A stretch of 64,000 nt of DNA, taken from positions 1,302,956 to 1,366,955 of the forward strand of contig VXAZ01008167.1 of assembly GCA_013399875.1 (NCBI GenBank), read 5' to 3'. A model generated the notes under the pieces. It was not told the DNA's origin. It ran no database searches and saw only the letters and a list, made by a program, of their open reading frames with translations. The position numbers and the translations under genes were made by a program. Source of the stretch: Gymnorhina tibicen (Eukaryota; Chordata; Aves; Passeriformes; Artamidae). Below are positions 63,760 through 64,000 of the stretch, piece after piece; the stretch's first letter is position 1, and the number at the start of each line of letters is the position of its first letter.

Positions 63760-64000
63760 AGGCATAGGTTTTCCTCAGCTGGTTGTTTAAATATCTTCAG
63801 AGATGAAATCACCATAGCCTCTCTTTCTCATCCATCCCAAGCTTTCATTCTTTTCACCATGAGACTGTCCAACATCCGTGTGCCTAATGTTCTGCTTAAT
63901 CTTCTATTCCTGAATTTATGCCCACCACTTCTTGTCCTGTCTTCCACAGACATGGAAAATATAATTTTTTCCTCCTTGTAGCAGTCTCTACATAACTGAA
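63760..64000 (-). mobile_element. Ancient CR1-like LINE relic, antisense, runs off window
   Basis: The plus strand shows the reverse-complement pattern of old amniote CR1 3' ends: GGTTTTCCTCAGCTGGTTGT, TAAATATCTTCAGAGATG, CCTCT, then TGAATTTATGCCCACCACTT, CTTGTCCTGTCTTCCACAGA, CATGGAAAATATAATTTTTTC and a final CTACATAACTGAA. It is much more diverged than the young copies and was probably inserted early in bird or reptile history. The right edge lies beyond the window. It is non-coding. Confidence 0.55.

Noticed and set aside
1..64000. tRNA, rRNA, CRISPR arrays or bacterial operons
   Set aside because: No cloverleaf A/B-box pair, ribosomal segment or regularly spaced repeat array was seen, and the repeat content is vertebrate.

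Overview
The window reads as non-coding DNA from a bird, most likely a passerine. The bird call rests on CR1 retrotransposon copies of the avian type: 3' ends carrying the ATTCTATG-type terminal octamer repeat in both orientations, and one long copy retaining part of its reverse transcriptase. An ERVL-like solo LTR of the kind common in songbirds supports it. The base composition is AT-rich and there are no gaps. I find no intact protein-coding gene, no exon I can name, no tRNA, rRNA or CRISPR array, and nothing bacterial. The longest open frame (140 codons) lies inside the solo LTR, and several of the other long frames start at TTG or GTG rather than ATG. The window is best read as intergenic or deep intronic DNA.

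Layout. 0-4.2 kb: unique sequence with one small antisense CR1 3' end (about 1328-1420). 4.2-6.05 kb: purine-rich sequence with an unusual density of short plus-strand frames, including a basic 116-codon ATG frame. 6.05-12.85 kb: unique sequence with a nested hairpin (8388-8430), a perfect 20-bp palindrome (8776-8795) and an A/C-rich tract (11251-11340). 12.85-15.5 kb: an ATT microsatellite, a possible decayed coiled-coil frame (14125-14760) and a TA repeat. 15.5-31 kb: mostly unique sequence, with a TATC/TA microsatellite at 26.64 kb followed by an ancient CR1-like relic. 31.19-31.39 kb: CR1 3' end. 31.4-40.25 kb: unique. 40.25-40.64 kb: antisense CR1 3' end. 41.24-41.37 kb: candidate enhancer holding an exact SOX-OCT composite site. 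41.4-51.8 kb: unique. 51.84-52.27 kb: a CpG-rich, CCAAT-box, promoter-like block that could be an old LTR or a transcript's first exon. 54.67-55.87 kb: the longest CR1 copy, with a broken reverse transcriptase. 60.311-60.956 kb: solo LTR with a perfect 5-bp target-site duplication. 61.47 kb: AT hairpin. 62.84 kb: 27-base poly-T. 63.76 kb to the end: ancient CR1-like relic running off the window.

No pathway or operon can be drawn. The most defensible observations are the solo LTR with exact boundaries, the exact 15-bp SOX-OCT site beside homeodomain-type motifs, a window-wide excess of the octamer ATGCAAAT (15 copies found by eye against about 4 expected), the 20-bp palindrome, and the CpG-rich promoter-like block with a strong splice donor. 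I see no sign of a novel multi-gene system.
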